In this document: in pieces, positions 4,444 through 7,388 of the stretch
Numbering within the stretch: the first letter of the stretch is position 1
Layout of the letters: each line of letters begins with the position of its first letter
Origin: Thermoplasmata archaeon
Lineage (GTDB): Archaea > Thermoplasmatota > DAOVMN01
Direction: 5' to 3'
NCBI GenBank assembly: GCA_030630685.1
Contig: DAOVMN010000103.1
Location: 1 to 7,388, forward strand
DNA length: 7,388 nt
Notes under the pieces: generated by a model
The model's input: only the letters and a program-made list of their open reading frames with translations
What the model was told of the DNA's origin: nothing
The model's database searches: none
Position numbers and translations under genes: made by a program

Positions 4444-6871
4444 TCATCTCTCGCTTTGTGTCCTCAATCCATTCCTCTACATCCTTTTCGTGTGCGTGCC
4501 CAGCCTTCTTGAAAATTGCGTGAGCCCTTTCGAAGTATTCCAATGCCTTCTTGAAATCTTGTTTCTTGTAATACACTGCACCGATGTTGTGAAGGTCAAC
4601 TGCTGCATCCGTTAGGGCACCGAGTTCCTCAAAAATCTTCAGGGCCTGCTGGTAGTAGTCTAACGCCTTTTCGTAGTCTTCACGAACCAGGTAAATCATG
4701 CCGATGTTGTTCAGCCTCGTAGCCATCCCGCTCCTATCTCCAAGTTCTTTGTCGATCCGGAGTGCCTGCTGGTAGTGCTCCAACGCCTTTTTATAGTCCC
4801 CCCGAGTCCTGTAAATCGTGCCGATGTTGTTCAGAGGGGCTGCCATCACGCTCCTGTCTCCAAGTTCCTCAAGAATCTTGAGTGCCTGCTGGTAGTGCTC
4901 TAACGCCCTGTCGTAGTCCCCCCGATCTAGGTAAATCCCGCCGATGTTGTTCAAACTACCGGCAATTTTAGCTTTGTCACCCAACCCCTCAACAATCTTC
5001 AGGGCCTTCTGGTAGTGCTCTAACGCCTTTTCGTAGTCCCCCCGAGAATCGTAAATCCCGCCGATGTTGTTCAGGTCTGTAGCCATTCCACTTCTGTCCC
5101 CTAATTCTTTGTCGATCCGGAGTGCCTGCTGAAGGTGTTCCAATGCCCTGTCGTAGTCCCCCCGGGCCCGGTAAATCATGCCGATGTTGTTGTAAAGTGT
5201 GGCAGTCTTGGCTTTGTCACCCAATTCCTCAAAAATCTTGAGTGCTTTCTGGTAGTGGTCCAACGCCCTGTCGTAGTCCCCCCGGGCCCGGTAAATCATG
5301 CCGATGTTGTTGTAAAGTGTGGCAGTCTTGGCTTTGTCACCAAATTCCTCAAAAATCTTGAGTGCTTTCTGGTAGTGGTCCAACGCCCTGTCGTAGTCCC
5401 CAAGGCCCCATAGGATATAACCCAAATTACCGTAAACAAAACTCAATTTCTCTTTGTCATCTCCTTTCTCAAGGTAATCAACCGCTTCTTCAAGAGCATC
5501 TGCAAACTCTCTCCAGTAACCCTGGTATCGAAAAATCTGTTTCCTTTCCAGTAAATAATCAATCCCTTCCTCCTTTTTCTTTGTTTTCTCGATGTGATAG
5601 TACGCCCTCAAGATGTTCTCTGGATTCTTTTCTAAGCCGGAATAATACCCGAAAACCGTGGTATGATTTTCCTCATTCCCAATGCGTTTGTTGTAGGTGA
5701 AATCTCTGAACAGATCGTGAACCACGAGCTTGTCCACTGCGGGCTCAACCAGATTCCAGTCGTTGAGTTCACCAAGACTGGCATCCACCTTCTCTTCATC
5801 TTCTACAATCTGGTAAAGAGCCTCTCTGGGAACATCCTCGTTAAAGACAGAGATGAGGTGAAGGATGTGTCTTGCCTCTTTACCGAGAGCGAGGTACTGC
5901 TGTTCAAACAGCTCGGGAACCCTCCCTTTGTTTGTCACAGCTTCCAATGCATTTCTTCTTCCTTTTTTCAAGAAGGAAACGTACTGAATCATGGCGAGAG
6001 GATGACCCTTTGTGTCTCTCCAGATTTTTTTGTAGTCTGCTTTTTTCACGTCAGAGAACCTTTTCAGCAGTTTCACGGCATCCTCAAACTCAAACTTCTT
6101 AACCTCAACACCGAGTTCCTTCCTGAACGCCTCCGGAATCAGCCAGTTCGGGAATTTTCTCGTGAGCAGGACAATGTTTGCCCCCTTGCTGTGGGTGTAG
6201 AGTCGTTGGAACAGTTCTCGCCTGTCTCTGTCCTCTACTTTATGAAGGTCATCAAAAAAGAGGTAGAGTCCGCTGTTTTTGAGGCTCTGGAGGATGTAGT
6301 TGATGATGTCCTCCTGTTTTGTTCCTCTTGACTCTAAATAGTTGAAGAGATGGGGAAAGCCCCTCTTTTTGAGGTGGCTGGCAAGATGCTGTACAAGTGC
6401 GTCAAAACCGCCGATTTCCACGAGCTCAAACCAGAACGGTTCTGGTCTCAACTCCTTCGCAATCTTTGAGCCGATGTAGGTTTTCCCGATTCCAGCAATT
6501 CCTTCGATGATGACAAATCCCTGTTTTTTCAGTTTTTCATGAACTTCCCTGATTTCTTTTTTCCTCCCAACGAAATCCTTGACAGAGCGGATGGTTTGGA
6601 GTGGTACTTCTACCGTGGCGGGTTTGGGAGGTTCTTGTGGTTGAAGACGCGAAGGCTCCGGAATTTCATCTTGTGGTAGCCGAGGTGGTTTTTTTGGTTC
6701 TTCAGAATCGACCTCTGGCGGTTCTTTTTTTGGTTCATTAGGCGGCTTTTTTATCCATCTTTGTACAAACCAATCCGCTTCGTGAAGAAAAGCCAATATA
6801 TGATACAAAGCACCTATAATCACACCTATAATCACAAGAATTAGTAGTAGCCAATAATACCATTCAGCCAT
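4430..6871 (-). CDS. Membrane-anchored STAND (NB-ARC-like) ATPase with eight TPR repeats
   Basis: The 813-residue product has a clear domain order. Residues 5-29 are one hydrophobic helix (WYYWLLLILVIIGVIIG core), and 42-90 are a proline/glutamate/lysine-rich linker. The ATPase starts at FVGRKKEI (100-107). It has a Walker A GIAGIGKT (124-131), a Walker B-like LFFDDLH (204-210), a sensor-like LLTRK (235-239), GHPLA (289-293), a winged-helix region at about 320-392 and an MHD-like VHD at 384-386. A helical stretch follows, then eight 40-residue TPR units at 471-790 without a single indel, each with NNIG..Y and GDY..AL..YQ.AL. STAND ATPases are switch proteins that oligomerise when the C-terminal repeats sense a ligand; the antiviral Avs proteins and plant NLRs are relatives in architecture. 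Here the N-terminal effector would be only a membrane anchor, so signalling at the membrane is inferred. An AAAGGAG ribosome-binding site (6882-6888) lies ten bases before the ATG. The 3' end is probably frameshifted (see 4288-4443). Confidence 0.9.
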   Translation of the reverse strand: MAEWYYWLLLILVIIGVIIGALYHILAFLHEADWFVQRWIKKPPNEPKKEPPEVDSEEPKKPPRLPQDEIPEPSRLQPQEPPKPATVEVPLQTIRSVKDFVGRKKEIREVHEKLKKQGFVIIEGIAGIGKTYIGSKIAKELRPEPFWFELVEIGGFDALVQHLASHLKKRGFPHLFNYLESRGTKQEDIINYILQSLKNSGLYLFFDDLHKVEDRDRRELFQRLYTHSKGANIVLLTRKFPNWLIPEAFRKELGVEVKKFEFEDAVKLLKRFSDVKKADYKKIWRDTKGHPLAMIQYVSFLKKGRRNALEAVTNKGRVPELFEQQYLALGKEARHILHLISVFNEDVPREALYQIVEDEEKVDASLGELNDWNLVEPAVDKLVVHDLFRDFTYNKRIGNEENHTTVFGYYSGLEKNPENILRAYYHIEKTKKKEEGIDYLLERKQIFRYQGYWREFADALEEAVDYLEKGDDKEKLSFVYGNLGYILWGLGDYDRALDHYQKALKIFEEFGDKAKTATLYNNIGMIYRARGDYDRALDHYQKALKIFEELGDKAKTATLYNNIGMIYRARGDYDRALEHLQQALRIDKELGDRSGMATDLNNIGGIYDSRGDYEKALEHYQKALKIVEGLGDKAKIAGSLNNIGGIYLDRGDYDRALEHYQQALKILEELGDRSVMAAPLNNIGTIYRTRGDYKKALEHYQQALRIDKELGDRSGMATRLNNIGMIYLVREDYEKALDYYQQALKIFEELGALTDAAVDLHNIGAVYYKKQDFKKALEYFERAHAIFKKAGHAHEKDVEEWIEDTKREMNKNR
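4502..5461 (-). repeat. Eight 120-bp tandem units encoding TPRs
   Basis: The units are exactly 120 bp each and match protein residues 471-790. Units 2-7 are the most alike, while the first and last are diverged, as is usual for TPR caps. Two non-adjacent units share the IDKELGDRSGMAT segment (586-598 and 706-718), suggesting duplication of blocks as well as of single units. The array is coding and is not a CRISPR or satellite. Confidence 0.9.
5145..5400 (-). repeat. Near-perfect recent 120-bp duplication inside the TPR array
   Basis: Segments 5145-5280 and 5265-5400 overlap with a 120-bp period and differ at a single base (C at 5222, A at 5342). That base gives the one amino-acid difference, Phe versus Leu (510/550). 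Synonymous sites are otherwise identical, so the copy is recent or maintained by gene conversion. Copy number here is liable to vary between strains and to be mis-assembled. Confidence 0.9.
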
Positions 6872-6977
6872 TTACAACCAACTCCTTTCTCTTCGTTTTA
6901 TCGAGTTTCTCAGCAATCTTCAGAGACATGGTATTGAAACTCCCTTCTTGTAAAAATCTTTTTCCTATTTCAATTGA
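6864..6977 (-). other. Coding-like relic upstream of the STAND gene
   Basis: A 37-codon open stretch without a start at its head reads SIEIGKRFLQEGSFNT, then MSLKIAEKLDKTKRKE, and ends in TGA eight bases inside the STAND gene. It resembles the detached STAND tail at 4288-4443: both have an EI-x-K-x(6)-G pattern and end with IAEKL. They also share the 14 bases ATTGCTGAGAAACT (4295-4308 and 6904-6917 on the - strand). I infer a remnant of the 3' end of a related upstream gene. A short leader peptide starting at the internal ATG (6929) is an alternative. No clear TATA box is seen for the STAND gene in this interval. Confidence 0.35.
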
Positions 6978-6982
6978 TTAGC

Positions 6983-7384
6983 CTAAACCCGAACCTTGAC
7001 CACATGAAGGAAACGCCATCCCTTTATGAGAAAGAACTGTCCGAGAACAAGCAGACTTTTATCCGTCCTTTCGAAGTCCCTGAGCACCTTTCCGGTCTCG
7101 AAATCCAGGACCGGCATCATCCTGACAATCCTTCCTGCCGCATCCTCCAGGGTACCGGTTGTGCAGACGGGATATATATCCTCCAGGGTACCGGGATGAG
7201 TAACCTTCATCCCTCTCAACCAGGCACGGGCCACCTTAACTTTCAGGAGCACAGGCTCATCGTTTTTAGTATTCCTGAATAAATCCCTGGGTTGGAGACC
7301 CTTTTCCAAATCAACTTCCTCGGCCTTATCAGCATCGTTTGCCTTCCCGGGCTCCAGGATTGCAACATCTTTGAACCATTTCAT
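6983..7384 (-). CDS. Hypothetical protein, possibly 5'-partial at the window edge
   Basis: I do not recognise this 133-residue product, which starts MKWFKDVAILEPGKANDADK. It has a charged N-terminal part (to about residue 45), then an alternating hydrophobic/basic region (VLLKVKVARAWLRGMKV) and a C-terminal half rich in beta-type segments ending in FLHVVKVRV. There is no signal peptide, membrane helix or cysteine cluster. The motif GTLED occurs twice, twelve residues apart, reflecting a DNA direct repeat (7142-7194). The ATG at 7384 has GGTG just before it, but the frame stays open to the window end, so the true start may lie outside. It reads in the same direction as the STAND gene with a gap of about 110 bases, so co-transcription is possible. 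The opposite-strand frame over 6974-7282 looks less protein-like. Confidence 0.55.
   Translation of the reverse strand: MKWFKDVAILEPGKANDADKAEEVDLEKGLQPRDLFRNTKNDEPVLLKVKVARAWLRGMKVTHPGTLEDIYPVCTTGTLEDAAGRIVRMMPVLDFETGKVLRDFERTDKSLLVLGQFFLIKGWRFLHVVKVRV
7142..7194. repeat. 17-bp direct repeat, 36-bp period
   Basis: ATCCTCCAGGGTACCGG occurs at 7142-7158 and 7178-7194. The 36-bp spacing keeps the reading frame, so the - strand protein carries GTLED twice, twelve residues apart. The sequence between the copies is not repeated further, so either an old 36-bp duplication has diverged or only the motif is conserved. Confidence 0.7.
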
Positions 7385-7388
7385 CACC

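Noticed and set aside
5135..5413. Repetitive + strand frame across the TPR array
   Set aside because: It is a periodic shadow produced by the repeated antisense DNA of the TPR units.
4502..5461. Regular repeats considered as a CRISPR or satellite array
   Set aside because: The 120-bp period is coding, with every unit translating into a 40-residue TPR. There is no short repeat with unique spacers.
7170..7181. Perfect palindrome GGATATATATCC, considered as a promoter or operator
   Set aside because: It lies inside the hypothetical coding frame (Glu-Asp-Ile-Tyr-Pro codons), and no gene start sits at a suitable distance on either strand.
6974..7282. 102-residue frame on the + strand opposite the hypothetical gene
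   Set aside because: Its repeated ILQGTG is the antisense of the GTLED codons, and it has no promoter or ribosome-binding site. The - strand frame is more protein-like.

Overview
The window looks like a piece of a euryarchaeal genome, most plausibly from the methanogen/ANME (Methanomicrobia-like) side. The reasons are an archaeal-type small PurL, A/T-rich TATA boxes about 24-35 bases upstream of starts with little or no leader, a Cas4-like nuclease with membrane helices, archaeal RelE/RelB-like and HicB-like toxin-antitoxin genes, and a STAND ATPase with 40-residue tetratricopeptide repeats. The lineage is an inference from protein style; no rRNA or marker phylogeny is possible here.

Layout. 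Positions 1-149 hold a short 9-bp-unit repeat and the purL promoter. purL (150-2492, +) is the only clear housekeeping gene. A second + strand gene with its own TATA box (2601-3428) encodes a Cas4-like PD-(D/E)XK nuclease with a four-cysteine Fe-S site and two membrane helices. From 3415 onward everything is on the - strand. In + coordinate order these are a 3'-truncated RelE-type toxin (3415-3591), its probable antitoxin (3599-3784), a solo HicB-like gene (3904-4092), a repeat-bearing intergenic stretch, and a large membrane-anchored STAND/NB-ARC-type ATPase with eight TPR units (4430-6871). The STAND gene has a likely frame-disrupted C-terminal extension (4288-4443). Last come a coding-like relic (6864-6977) and an unrecognised gene at the right edge (6983-7384, possibly open at its 5' end).

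How the parts fit. PurL works in purine synthesis and has no evident functional link to the rest. The other genes look like an accessory islet of defence or stress type: an orphan Cas4-like nuclease with no CRISPR array, two antitoxin-like genes without an intact toxin, and a prokaryotic NLR-like sensor. Several parts are decayed or rearranged: the toxin is cut off exactly at the 3' end of the nuclease gene, the ATPase seems to have lost its tail to a one-base change in an A5 run, and a tail-like fragment lies upstream of the ATPase start. The most interesting items are the membrane-embedded Cas4-like nuclease and the TM-Pro-rich-STAND-TPR protein, with its recently duplicated repeats and shifted tail. 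A defence role is inferred from family and context and is not shown by the sequence.
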